Shown here piece after piece: positions 24,961 through 32,285 of a DNA stretch of 50,118 nt. Where the stretch lies: the NCBI GenBank assembly GCA_900544965.1, contig UQXE01000012.1:1-50118 (forward strand), in the 5' to 3' direction. Positions within the stretch are counted from its first letter, which is position 1. Each line of letters begins with the position of its first letter. The position numbers and the translations under genes were made by a program. This DNA comes from an uncultured Eubacteriales bacterium (GTDB lineage: Bacteria; Bacillota; Clostridia; Christensenellales; CAG-138). Below the pieces are notes generated by a model. That model was given only the letters and a program-made list of their open reading frames with translations. It did no database searches and was not told the DNA's origin.

Positions 24961-25188
24961 TTATATGGTATATGGACACGAAAATGGCGCCGTCTCTTCG
25001 GTGCCAATATCATTCAATGTTGCGCGCACCCTGTCGTCGGGCATGCTGAACCGCTGTGTCAAATAGCGCATAGACGCGGCAAGTTCTGAATCCGGTCCGC
25101 CGTACTGGGCCATAAGGGCCTTTGCCATACGCGGGTTTGGTCTGGTTATGTTTACGGGGAACTCAAGCTTCTTTTGATATATCCACAT
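24961..25188 (-). CDS. cotJC: cotJC, 5' part (interrupted)
   Basis: ATG 25188 follows GAGGAGGT. The first 65 codons (to 24994) encode the CotJC N-terminus: MWIYQKKLEFPVNIT, QYGGPDSELAASMRYLTQRFSMP and LNDIGTEE. The frame then runs through nine foreign codons (TAPFSCPYT..) to a stop at 24961. CotJC is a spore-coat manganese-catalase-like protein of the cotJABC operon. The break falls inside the metal motif: Glu65 is on this side, while the partner His lies three residues on, at the distant 3' part. The stub alone cannot form the metal site. Confidence 0.9.
   Translation of the reverse strand: MWIYQKKLEFPVNITRPNPRMAKALMAQYGGPDSELAASMRYLTQRFSMPDDRVRATLNDIGTEETAPFSCPYTI
24987..25005 (-). repeat. 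Right attachment-site candidate of the cotJC element
   Basis: The plus strand reads GCGCCGTCTCTTCGGTGCC, partner of 21262-21280 with two mismatches. The core TCTCTTCGG is at 24993-25001. Codon phase is the same at both sites (the core starts at the second base of a codon), so recombination keeps the cotJC frame. Confidence 0.75.
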
Positions 25189-25202
25189 ACTTACTTACCT
25201 CC

Positions 25203-25451
25203 TCAGCTTTCCCATGGCCACTTTGAACATACCCAACTGCCCTTGCAGGTCGGCGAGTGTCCAAAATTCATAAGCGGCTCGTAAAGCTCTTCATATTCGG
25301 CTATCAGCTCGTTCAGCTTACGGGAATAAACAAGATAATCTGCAAGCGCAGCCTCATCGCATGGATGCGTGTCAATATAGAGGTTTAATTCGATGCAGAT
25401 GAATTGGTATTCGGAAATTTTAAGCAACAGATCGCTTTGTGTGCACTGCAT
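25203..25451 (-). CDS. cotJB: Spore coat protein CotJB
   Basis: An 82-residue protein starts at ATG 25451 behind AGGAGGTG. The CotJB pattern is clear: a helical start (LLLKISEYQFICIELNLYID), the conserved THPCDEAALADY segment, YEELYEPLMNFGH and the aromatic end KWPWES. CotJB takes part in building the inner spore coat together with CotJA and CotJC. It lies 11 bases after cotJA and 14 before cotJC. It is intact, so only the third gene of the operon is disrupted. Confidence 0.93.
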   Translation of the reverse strand: MQCTQSDLLLKISEYQFICIELNLYIDTHPCDEAALADYLVYSRKLNELIAEYEELYEPLMNFGHSPTCKGSWVCSKWPWES

Positions 25452-25462
25452 ACAAACACCTC

Positions 25463-25711
25463 CTATTTGTACAGCCTTACGAGCTCAGGAAACATCGTAC
25501 CCTGGGTTAAAGCTTCGCAGGGGCAGAATCCTGAGACGTAACACTGGATTGGGAAATTTACCTGAGCCAGTTCCTGTTCCTCGGTAAAGCAGTTGTGTGC
25601 TTTGCCCGCGGCCACGAGGCTGGCGTCAGATGTAACGGTTGCTGAAGATCTCGCGGGCTCATTGCAGCGACAGCAGTTGCAATTAGGACGAGACCTGAAT
25701 CCTCTATACAT
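25463..25711 (-). CDS. cotJA: Spore coat-associated protein CotJA
   Basis: An 82-residue protein starts at ATG 25711 behind AAAGGAGGT. The C-terminal half carries the CotJA signature (CPCEALTQGTMFPELVRLY). The N-terminal half has an added Cys/Arg-rich stretch (RPNCNCCRCNEP), which could cross-link in the coat. It is the first gene of cotJABC. In Bacillus the operon is transcribed by sigma-E in the mother cell. A CATAGTAT at 25747-25740 on the minus strand resembles a sigma-E -10 box, but I see no good -35. Confidence 0.92.
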   Translation of the reverse strand: MYRGFRSRPNCNCCRCNEPARSSATVTSDASLVAAGKAHNCFTEEQELAQVNFPIQCYVSGFCPCEALTQGTMFPELVRLYK

Positions 25712-25986
25712 GTCTAAGACCTCCTTTGGGGTTTGTGGTATACTATGCGGGCATGTAAGAGGGCGTGAATGGCAGTTGATAATTTATGAATTATTAAAAT
25801 GTTTTTTTGGCGATGAAGGGAATATGTAATTTTGAGCCGAAAGAATATGACAAAGACGGCGCGTCCGTTTTTTGATAAAACCTCATGCGGCACAGAAAAA
25901 TTTTAACCGTGCATTCGATGCCCGTTATATTAATAAAATTAATCGGCATCACTCAAACAAAAAATTCAACAGCAAAAACCTGCCGA

Positions 25987-26166
25987 TCAATCCTTTTTAT
26001 TATCCGCTTCACGGGGTTTATAATATTTACATGAAGCGGAGTCAATTTCACGTCTTTTTAGGCGTGGATATACGCAATGCCCATAATATGATTTCCTGTA
26101 GCTTCGTCCAGCCCTTACATAATGTTGTATAAAGTGTAGGCATGTATTACATTTGGGTGCGTTCAT
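25987..26166 (-). CDS. Small cysteine-containing (zinc-knuckle-like) protein
   Basis: A 59-residue frame starts at ATG 26166, seven bases after GGAGG. It has four Cys in the order CNTC near the start, GHCVYPRLK in the middle and SCKYYKP near the end, with many Arg, Lys and Tyr between (QHYVRAGRSYRKSYYGHC). The spacing suggests one bound zinc. Small proteins of this style occur in Clostridia but I know no function. The good ribosome-binding site and compact codon run support a real gene. Confidence 0.65.
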   Translation of the reverse strand: MNAPKCNTCLHFIQHYVRAGRSYRKSYYGHCVYPRLKRREIDSASCKYYKPREADNKKD

Positions 26167-26299
26167 GATATTCCTCCAATTATAAATGAAGCGCAGCAGC
26201 TTCCATATATTTTTCTTATAATGGAGTGTACAATAAAATTAATATGAATGTGGGGTTTAGAGCTATAAACTCTAAAATAATTTTTTGCTATCCTAACAC

Positions 26300-26337
26300 G
26301 CAAAGGCCGCGGAACGGTATGTTTCCACGGCCTTTGC
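26300..26337. terminator. Hairpin downstream of ridA
   Basis: GCAAAGGCCG and CGGCCTTTGC pair, extended by GGAAC/GTTTCC. No T-run follows on either strand, so it may be a processing or weak termination signal. Confidence 0.45.
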
Positions 26338-26400
26338 AAAGCGCTGTCTCTGCACAAAAGGACTATTATCCCGTATACAGGCACAATAGTTTATTTTTAC

Positions 26401-26799
26401 TTAATAGCCGTACGTCTCGTCAGCGCTTCTGAAGGCGATTGCCTCCACTTCAACCAGGGCGTTTGCGGGCAGCGCCGCAACCTGTACGCAGGAGCGTGCG
26501 GGGAACTCCGCGCCGAACCTCTCGCCGTATACCCTGTTGACTACCGCAAAATCACCCAGGTCCTGGACGAAAACCGTTGTCTTGACGACGTCTCTCATGC
26601 TTGCGCCGGCATCCTTGAGCACGTTTTCAAGGTTGGCAAGCGCCTGCGCGGCCTGGGCCCCCACGCCCTCGGCCATTTTGCCGGTGGCAGGGTCTATGCC
26701 TAACTGACCGGATGTAAAAACTATTCCCTCCATTGCTACAGCATGGGAGTATGGGCCGATTGCCGCGGGGGCGTTTGAGGATACAATGATTTCTTTCAT
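26401..26799 (-). CDS. ridA: RidA-family enamine/imine deaminase
   Basis: A 132-residue YjgF/RidA protein starts at ATG 26799 behind AGGAGAAAGC. It hydrolyses reactive 2-aminoacrylate and related imines made by PLP or dehydratase enzymes. Conserved parts are APAAIGPYSHAV, FTSGQLGIDPATG, VKTTVFV and the active-site Arg in PARSCVQVAALP, followed by EVEAIA. It is 54 bases upstream of pfk in chromosome order but downstream in transcription. The nearby L-serine dehydratase makes exactly the intermediate RidA quenches, which gives the neighbourhood sense. Confidence 0.93.
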   Translation of the reverse strand: MKEIIVSSNAPAAIGPYSHAVAMEGIVFTSGQLGIDPATGKMAEGVGAQAAQALANLENVLKDAGASMRDVVKTTVFVQDLGDFAVVNRVYGERFGAEFPARSCVQVAALPANALVEVEAIAFRSADETYGY

Positions 26800-26852
26800 A
26801 TGCTTTCTCCTTTATGTTGATATTTTTATATATAACTGAGGTCACATATAAA

Positions 26853-27914
26853 CTATTTAAAGTACAGGGAAGCGGCTTCGTAAAACTCCCTGTCCACCTC
26901 TTTGCGCTTTGTCACCGCCCTGTCCAGATCGGCGGAAACGATTTTTGAGCCGACCTGAGCGACCATATTTCCATAATCGCCCGAGATTACAAGCTCTCCG
27001 GCCTTAATGCCCAGGCGCGTGCCCAGCACCCTGTCAAACGCGCACGGAGAACCGCCGCGCTGTATATGGCCCAGCACAACATAGCGCGATTCAAACATGG
27101 CGGCGTCCTCGTCAAGATCGTCGGCGTTTCGCATGGCGCGTTCAATCATATCGGATAAGTGTTTTGCCAAATCCTTGTTTAAAAGCAGCTTGTTGCCAAA
27201 AGCGTCAACGCCAAGATCTATATTTTCCATTCCGGAAAGCTCGAATCCTTCCGCGACCGCTATGACGGTATATCTTTCACCGCGCATGTAGCGCCCCTTG
27301 ACCACGGACAATATCTCGTCAAAGGTTTTAGGAAACTCCGGTATAAGCACCAGATGCGCGTTTGCCGCCAATCCGGCCTGAAGGGCTATCCATCCCGTAT
27401 GCCTGCCCATGCATTCTACGACAATGCATCTTGAATGGGATTCGGCCGTGGTATGCAGCCTGTCTATTGCCTCCATAGCGATGTTTGACGCGGTGTCGAA
27501 GCCAAAGGTGTAGTCGGTGCATGACAGGTCGTTATCAATCGTCTTAGGCACGCCTATCACGTTTATCCCCAGCTTGCGGAGCTGATTGGCCACCCCGAGG
27601 GTATCGTCCCCGCCGATGGCGACAAGTCCTTCAAGGCCGATGGCGTTAAGCTGGGCTATCACCTTTTCAGCGCCGTTTTCCACCTTCATGATGTTTGTCC
27701 GCGACGAACCTATTATGGTCCCTCCGAGGGTCTGTATGCCCTCAACCTCCTTCAACGTTAAAAAGCGGCCCTCCCCGGTAAGCGCGCCGCGCCAGCCGTC
27801 ATAAAACCCATATACCTCAATATCAGCGGCGGCGCACTTTTCAACTACGCCCCTTATAACCGCGTTAAGCCCGGGACAGTCCCCGCCCCCTGTAAGAATT
27901 CCAATCTTTCGCAT
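26853..27914 (-). CDS. pfkA: 6-phosphofructokinase, residues indicate pyrophosphate dependence
   Basis: A 353-residue enzyme. ATG 27914 follows AGGAGG and begins MRKIGILTGGGDCPG; upstream in-frame ATGs are not needed. It phosphorylates fructose 6-phosphate. The phosphoryl-donor loop reads IGGDDTLG, with Asp where ATP enzymes have Gly (position 104 in E. coli numbering), and PKTIDND has Lys where ATP enzymes have Gly (124). Published mutagenesis ties this Asp/Lys pair to pyrophosphate use. MGRHTGWIAL and the FGHIQRGG-like VLGHIQRGGSP are also standard. A PPi-linked glycolysis is common in anaerobes. It probably forms an operon with tmk and ridA. Confidence 0.9.
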   Translation of the reverse strand: MRKIGILTGGGDCPGLNAVIRGVVEKCAAADIEVYGFYDGWRGALTGEGRFLTLKEVEGIQTLGGTIIGSSRTNIMKVENGAEKVIAQLNAIGLEGLVAIGGDDTLGVANQLRKLGINVIGVPKTIDNDLSCTDYTFGFDTASNIAMEAIDRLHTTAESHSRCIVVECMGRHTGWIALQAGLAANAHLVLIPEFPKTFDEILSVVKGRYMRGERYTVIAVAEGFELSGMENIDLGVDAFGNKLLLNKDLAKHLSDMIERAMRNADDLDEDAAMFESRYVVLGHIQRGGSPCAFDRVLGTRLGIKAGELVISGDYGNMVAQVGSKIVSADLDRAVTKRKEVDREFYEAASLYFK

Positions 27915-28009
27915 GGAAACCTCCTGATTCATTTTTCTGTTATGATGTCCAGATACAAGCTGATAAACCCGCCGCATACAAGCGTAAGCACGGGCCAAAG
28001 GGGTACGTG

Positions 28010-28684
28010 CTAGACGAGCCCCGCGTCCCTCAATATGCCGGTGGTTTTGCGGGCAATCTCATTTGGGCTGAGCATTTTATCGCCGTTCATGCAGCATACA
28101 GAGTACACGCCGCCGTATTTTAGTGCGCAATCCAGGTATCTCTGCCGCGCAAGCTCCTGAAGTACGGAAGATTCTTCATATACGTCTTTGCTCTTGCCGA
28201 CATAGCCCCTAAATCCCTTGCTGTCCACGTTTGAGGATGCCCGGGTTGTCCCAACGTCCAGTACAATGCTTACGTCAGGGCGCGGAATGCCAAAATGATT
28301 GAATTCAAGATCAAGCACCCACTCAAATATATCAGCACGGCCGAGCCTGCATTCACGGATGCTCTGATACACCGCGTTGGACAATGTGTAGCGGTTGATA
28401 AGAAGATAGTCGGATTCACCGTCCCTATAGGTCATCATATCCTCCCAGCGGTCCAGCGCAAACCATAGGGCCATGCTTTTGCCATCGATCTCTGTCGCGC
28501 ATATATTTTCGGCTCCGGACAGAAGCCTGCCTATATGCGCCCCAAAGTAGCTGTCATACACAGGATAGGCCCTTACTGCTACGCTGCGGCCCAGGCTTGA
28601 GAGGTAGCTTTTAAGCATCTTAATCTGCACTGTCTTTCCGCTGCCGTCAATGCCCTCTACAGCTATTATCTTAGTTTTTCCCAT
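28010..28684 (-). CDS. tmk: Thymidylate kinase-like protein
   Basis: A 224-residue P-loop kinase phosphorylates dTMP to dTDP. The Walker A motif EGIDGSGKT is near residue 10. RAYPVYDSYFG fits the region of the FxREP motif but lacks the REPG form, and DRWEDM supplies the Asp-Arg pair. A LID-like part (KGFRGYVGKSKDVYEE) follows. The altered Arg motif places it in a variant group, sometimes annotated as deoxynucleoside monophosphate kinase. It starts at ATG 28684 and is followed by pfkA 95 bases on, so it is likely the first gene of the tmk-pfkA-ridA run. Confidence 0.8.
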   Translation of the reverse strand: MGKTKIIAVEGIDGSGKTVQIKMLKSYLSSLGRSVAVRAYPVYDSYFGAHIGRLLSGAENICATEIDGKSMALWFALDRWEDMMTYRDGESDYLLINRYTLSNAVYQSIRECRLGRADIFEWVLDLEFNHFGIPRPDVSIVLDVGTTRASSNVDSKGFRGYVGKSKDVYEESSVLQELARQRYLDCALKYGGVYSVCCMNGDKMLSPNEIARKTTGILRDAGLV

Positions 28685-28776
28685 ATGTTACATCCTTTTA
28701 TTATCTATTGGAAGCACTCTTTAATTTTAATTATAGCCTGAATAGAAAAATATAGCTATAATTTTTGAATTTTCTA

Positions 28777-28804
28777 TTGACAATCATATTATACGGTGTA
28801 TAAT
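28777..28804 (+). promoter_or_regulatory. Promoter with overlapping operator for padR-HAAS operon
   Basis: TTGACA (28777-28782) and TATAAT (28799-28804) are spaced by 16 bases. The inverted repeat ATTATAC-GGT-GTATAAT (28788-28804) covers the -10 box, well placed for auto-repression by the PadR protein encoded just downstream. Confidence 0.7.
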
Positions 28805-28827
28805 AATATTGAAAAGAGGTGAGTTTA

Positions 28828-29160
28828 ATGTTTCAGATAGGAGCGGCATTACTGGACGCATGCGTATTAGCGGTGCTGGATAAGGGCGACGCATATGGAT
28901 ATATACTGACGCAAAACGCGAAACAGGTTATGAACATATCCGAGTCAACCCTGTATCCGGTGCTGAGGAGACTTCAGAAGAACGGATATCTGACGACTTA
29001 TGATCAGCCCTATTCGGGAAGGCTCAGAAGATATTACGCCATCAGCAACGAGGGCAGGCAGATGCTTGAGGAATATAGAAATGCATGGGAAGATTATAGA
29101 AACAACGTCGATAAAATATTGTTGAATGAAAATGGAGGAAAAAAAGATGAGGAAGTATGA
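28828..29160 (+). CDS. PadR-family transcriptional regulator
   Basis: A 110-residue winged-helix regulator. ATG 28828 is eight bases after AAGAGG; a GTG nine bases earlier is less well placed. DAYGYILTQNAK, STLYPVLRRLQKNGYL and GRLRRYYAISNEGRQML are the PadR recognition and wing regions. It overlaps the HAAS/DUF4097 gene by 14 bases. In Firmicutes this PadR subgroup pairs with HAAS-domain proteins and responds to cell-envelope stress or drugs. Auto-regulation through the inverted repeat at 28788-28804 is likely but inferred. Confidence 0.9.
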   Translation: MFQIGAALLDACVLAVLDKGDAYGYILTQNAKQVMNISESTLYPVLRRLQKNGYLTTYDQPYSGRLRRYYAISNEGRQMLEEYRNAWEDYRNNVDKILLNENGGKKDEEV

Positions 29161-30100
29161 GTATTTATATAGGCTTGAAAAGGCCCTTAAATCAATGCCA
29201 GACGCTGAACGCGAGGCGGCGATGCGCTATTACGAGGAATATTTCGAGGACGCCGGCGCTGAAAACGAACAGGCTGTGATAAACGAGCTTGGCAATCCCG
29301 AGCAGCTTGCCAGGGCAATACTTGATAATGAGGAAAAGGCTTCCGGAGGCTCGTCGAGATCCGGCGCAACTTCGGCAGACGAGGATATAACTGATATGAA
29401 CCTTCCCGTGTTCCACTCGATAAAAGGCAAGCTCATCAACGCCGCCGTTACCGTTGAGCGCGGGGACAGGGCCGGCCTTGTATGGCGCCGCAACGGGGAC
29501 AGCAGCACAACGTTTGAATACAGGGTTTCCGACGGGGTTTTGCAGTTTGCGGAGAAGCAGAGACAGAAAAAGTGGGTGTTTAATATCAGCTTTGGCGGGT
29601 CCAACGAGCTGATCCTGTACCTGCCTGAGGAACAATATAATTCATTTGAACTGTCCAACGTAAACGGCGGAATCAAGATAAGCGGAGCGGCTTCTAAAAC
29701 GATGGACATCGGTACGGTCAACGGCTCAATGAAGCTGGATCAGGTTGAGGCGGATAAGATGAAGCTTCATGGCGTGAACGGATCGATAAAAGCGTATGAA
29801 ATCAGGACACGTTCGCTCAACGCGGAAACGGTCAACGGCTCAATAAGGCTTTCGGGCGAACTGGATGGAAACGTTAATCTAAACACGGTGAACGGCAGCC
29901 TTAAGACGCTTACAAGCCTGCCGATTGAGGATTATAACTTTAAGATGTCCACCTGGGGAAGCATACATATAAACGGCAAAAAGGTAGGAAACGAGTCCTT
30001 CGGCAGGAGCAGCACAACCATTGAAAACGGGAGCTCGAGGGAGTTTAAGGCGACAGCAATGCATGGCAGCATAACCGTTGAATCATCCGTCGAAATCTAA
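29147..30100 (+). CDS. HAAS-domain (DUF1700) protein with C-terminal DUF4097 beta-helix
   Basis: A 317-residue protein. ATG 29147 follows GGAGG within the end of padR. Residues 1 to about 60 are the HAAS helical domain (KYEYLYRLEKALK, YYEEYFEDAG, LGNPEQLARAIL). Residues about 90-317 are a DUF4097 repetitive beta structure with a recurring VNGSIK-like unit (NVNGGIKI, TVNGSMKL, GVNGSIKA, TVNGSIRL, TVNGSLKT). No transmembrane helix joins the two halves, which is unusual since many relatives have one, so it may be cytoplasmic. Translational coupling with PadR suggests it senses or effects the same stress. Confidence 0.82.
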   Translation: MRKYEYLYRLEKALKSMPDAEREAAMRYYEEYFEDAGAENEQAVINELGNPEQLARAILDNEEKASGGSSRSGATSADEDITDMNLPVFHSIKGKLINAAVTVERGDRAGLVWRRNGDSSTTFEYRVSDGVLQFAEKQRQKKWVFNISFGGSNELILYLPEEQYNSFELSNVNGGIKISGAASKTMDIGTVNGSMKLDQVEADKMKLHGVNGSIKAYEIRTRSLNAETVNGSIRLSGELDGNVNLNTVNGSLKTLTSLPIEDYNFKMSTWGSIHINGKKVGNESFGRSSTTIENGSSREFKATAMHGSITVESSVEI

Positions 30101-30140
30101 GCCGTCCTTTAACGGGCGATATTATAAAGCTATATTCAAT

Positions 30141-30160
30141 TACTTACTTACTTACTTACT
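30141..30160. repeat. Tetranucleotide repeat TACT x5
   Basis: Five tandem copies of TACT lie between the HAAS gene and the convergent comEC-like gene. Followed by a hairpin (AAGGGAGGGGC / GCCCCTTCTT, about 30164-30190) that probably terminates one or both genes. The repeat is a possible slippage site but lies outside coding sequence. Confidence 0.6.
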
Positions 30161-30221
30161 TTGCAAGGGAGGGGCGGTTTGGCCCCTTCTTTGCAGTTGT
30201 TTAGCGTAGTGCAGGCGCAAT

Positions 30222-31730
30222 CTAGTTCGCGCCTGTACAGCACAATAGTATCAAGATTATCATGGACGCGCACGCGTATAACGCCTTTGACCTGAGAGGC
30301 TTCAGGAAATACGGGGAAATGAAGAACAGGGACAGAAACGCGAAAACGAAGGAAATTGAGGGAAACTGAGGAACGATTAGCGATCCCCAGGGGATTGACG
30401 AAACCGCCGATAAAAAGTTTGTTATAACGTTGAGAACGAACGAGGGAAACATGGCCAATGCGCGGGCGGCGTCTGGAAATATAAAATAGATTACAATTAA
30501 TATCAGTGAGGGTACAAGAACAAGCGGGACGAGAGGAACAACGATTATGTTTGCAAGCACACCCAGGAGCGGTATGCGGCCGAAGTAATGTACGCTTAAC
30601 GGCAATGTACCTATAGTTCCGCAAAAACTTATTGAGATTGCCGCTGATATATAGCTGTGAAGCGCTTTACCCAACAGCTTGGCAATCGGTTTGTATATTA
30701 GGGCTATGGCTGTTACCGCGCAAAACGATAGCTGGAAACTGACGCTAAACAGCATAAAGGGGTTAGCCATAAGCACTATAACGGCGGCTGAGGAGATGGA
30801 TGACAGCAGGTCGTAGCGCCTGTTAAGAGGGCTGGCCATCAGCAGACACATCGACATGATGGACGCTCGTACAAGCGAAGCGGGGAAGGCCGTTACAGCG
30901 CAGTACAACAGGAGAAAAGAGCCTATGACAAAGATCCTGAGCCATGCCTTTCGCTTGGGGATAAGAATCGATAGAAACGCTACGAACAGGCCGACGTGAA
31001 GGCCGGATACGGCAAACAGATGGGCTGTCCCCGAATTCCTGAACGCATTCATGTAATGATGATTTATGCCCGACTTTTCTCCTAAGAGCATTCCGGATAT
31101 GAGAGGGGCGTTTTCACCGAATATATCATCAATGGCAGCCTTTATGGTTTCGCGGGCCGAAAGACACATGCCATAGATATCGTTTTTTCCGTCTTCAAGC
31201 GACAATGGGTCCGGCTTTGATGTTTTTGCTATTATACCATCGCAAAGGTAATAATGAAGGGCGTCAAAGCCGTTATATCCCTGGCCGTCGGCTAGTGGAT
31301 ACAGATGCGCGCCACCCTCAATAATCTGACCATATCTAAGGCTATAGGAAGCGTCAACGGGCACGAGAAGCCGTCCGCTGACGCGGTCGCCGTTGAGCTC
31401 TACATTATCGATTGTCAAAAGCAGGCCATCCGCGTCGTACACAGGCGTTTCGGCGATTCTCCCTGAGATCGAATATACGCCGGGTTCCGGCAGAGGGGGA
31501 TAGGCTGCTGTTATCCGAAGCAGCCCAATAGTAACGCATAGCGCAAAAAGTATGGCCGCATATAGCTTTGAGCGTACCATAAAAGCAAGAACAGGGATCA
31601 GGAAAACCATTACGAAAGCAATGATCACAGTGGGCGCCTCCCTAATAAGGCTTCCTAAAAAAATACCTAATCCAAAACCTATAGCCGAGATGAACATGGG
31701 TCTTATATTTACTGCGCGTTGCACCGGCAT
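30222..31730 (-). CDS. ComEC/Rec2-family membrane protein lacking the metallo-beta-lactamase domain
   Basis: A 502-residue polytopic membrane protein. N-terminal helices and a DUF4131 OB-like segment (GRIAETPVYDADGLLLTIDNVEL) are followed by the Competence domain with its hallmark GTAHLFAVSGLHVGLF and ASLVRASIMSMCLL. ComEC forms the channel that takes single-stranded DNA into the cell. Full-length ComEC (about 750 residues) ends with a metallo-beta-lactamase nuclease domain. Here the frame stops after the last helices, and no MBL motif (HxHxDH) occurs in the flanking DNA. Many Clostridia have such short forms. A comFC gene is present 15 kb away. Confidence 0.88.
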   Translation of the reverse strand: MPVQRAVNIRPMFISAIGFGLGIFLGSLIREAPTVIIAFVMVFLIPVLAFMVRSKLYAAILFALCVTIGLLRITAAYPPLPEPGVYSISGRIAETPVYDADGLLLTIDNVELNGDRVSGRLLVPVDASYSLRYGQIIEGGAHLYPLADGQGYNGFDALHYYLCDGIIAKTSKPDPLSLEDGKNDIYGMCLSARETIKAAIDDIFGENAPLISGMLLGEKSGINHHYMNAFRNSGTAHLFAVSGLHVGLFVAFLSILIPKRKAWLRIFVIGSFLLLYCAVTAFPASLVRASIMSMCLLMASPLNRRYDLLSSISSAAVIVLMANPFMLFSVSFQLSFCAVTAIALIYKPIAKLLGKALHSYISAAISISFCGTIGTLPLSVHYFGRIPLLGVLANIIVVPLVPLVLVPSLILIVIYFIFPDAARALAMFPSFVLNVITNFLSAVSSIPWGSLIVPQFPSISFVFAFLSLFFISPYFLKPLRSKALYACASMIILILLCCTGAN

Positions 31731-32085
31731 ATTTCTATGAGGGTCCTTTCATGCTGTCTTTATATGATGATAGGGAAAGCGGAGATACTATTGACATTGA
31801 CATCTTATATACGGAATGCTTTGCATGGATTATAATCGTACTCCGTATATGCTCGATATACTGGACAGATTTTTAACATTCTAAGACGATCCTTTAACAC
31901 ATAGGCGCAGATACCCCCATATCACAATTTAAACTGCCAAATTCGAAAAGTACTAAATTCTGCTTTGACAGGCAATCTGCCTTTACTGTTAGCCCATGGC
32001 GTTTCTAAATCAAGTAAAATATCATAGTAAGGAATCAAGTCTGATTTATCCGCGGATTATTCTATAAGCAAGGAGGTGATACCAA
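31731..32085. other. Intergenic region with inverted repeat
   Basis: 355 bases with no gene seen. ATATACGGA (31807-31815) and TCCGTATAT (31842-31850) form a perfect 9-bp inverted repeat around a TATAAT; TTGACATTGACA lies just upstream (about 31790). This could be a regulated promoter reading toward the small gene at 32086, but it is over 200 bases away. Confidence 0.4.
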
Positions 32086-32247
32086 ATGGATAAGACTGAG
32101 ATAGCCCTCAGGCTCACGCTTGCACTCATAGAAAAAGATGAGTACTATGGCACCGCGCCAAACAATGATAACATAGCTGAGAACATTGCGGGATTGTACA
32201 ATAGCATATACGATGCAATAAACATTCCCGAATCTGAACAAGGCTAA
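32086..32247 (+). CDS. 53-residue protein of unknown function
   Basis: A 53-residue frame starts at ATG 32086, nine bases after the strong site AAGGAGGTGAT, and ends before a perfect GC-rich hairpin. The protein is acidic and helical (MDKTEIALRLTLALIEKDEYY, then ENIAGLYNSIYDAI). It has no Cys or membrane segment. Gene-like features are the ribosome-binding site, the sensible amino acid composition and the hairpin. I do not recognize the family. Confidence 0.65.
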   Translation: MDKTEIALRLTLALIEKDEYYGTAPNNDNIAENIAGLYNSIYDAINIPESEQG

Positions 32248-32254
32248 TGGCCTG

Positions 32255-32285
32255 GTCAGCCGCCTCAGCTGCTGAGGCGGCTGAC
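32255..32285 (+). terminator. Perfect GC-rich hairpin after the 53-residue gene
   Basis: GTCAGCCGCCTCAGC and GCTGAGGCGGCTGAC pair over 15 bases around one central T, in practice a shorter stem with a small loop. There is no T-run. Confidence 0.55.

Larger units (their letters stand above)
21268..24992. mobile_element. 3,725-bp intervening element splitting cotJC (serine recombinase plus L-serine dehydratase genes)
   Basis: The segment is bounded by matching sequences inside the two cotJC parts; the repeat distance is 24993 minus 21268, or 3,725 bases. It holds a large serine recombinase, a 60-residue divergent gene and sdaAB-sdaAA. Recombination at the matching core would delete it and give ...ACC GAA GAG ATG GCG CAC..., an uninterrupted CotJC frame. 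The recombinase stop is 35 bases from the left junction, as usual for attachment sites adjoining the recombinase gene. This layout matches sporulation-gene elements such as skin in sigK or SPbeta in spsM. Excision itself is inferred. A plain selfish insertion is the alternative. Confidence 0.75.

Noticed and set aside
25872..26132. 86-codon plus-strand frame
   Set aside because: It is the antisense of the better supported 59-residue Cys protein at 25987-26166 and has no ribosome-binding site.
30141..30160. TACT repeat as a phase-variation switch
   Set aside because: It lies outside any reading frame and downstream of both flanking genes, so slippage would not alter a protein.
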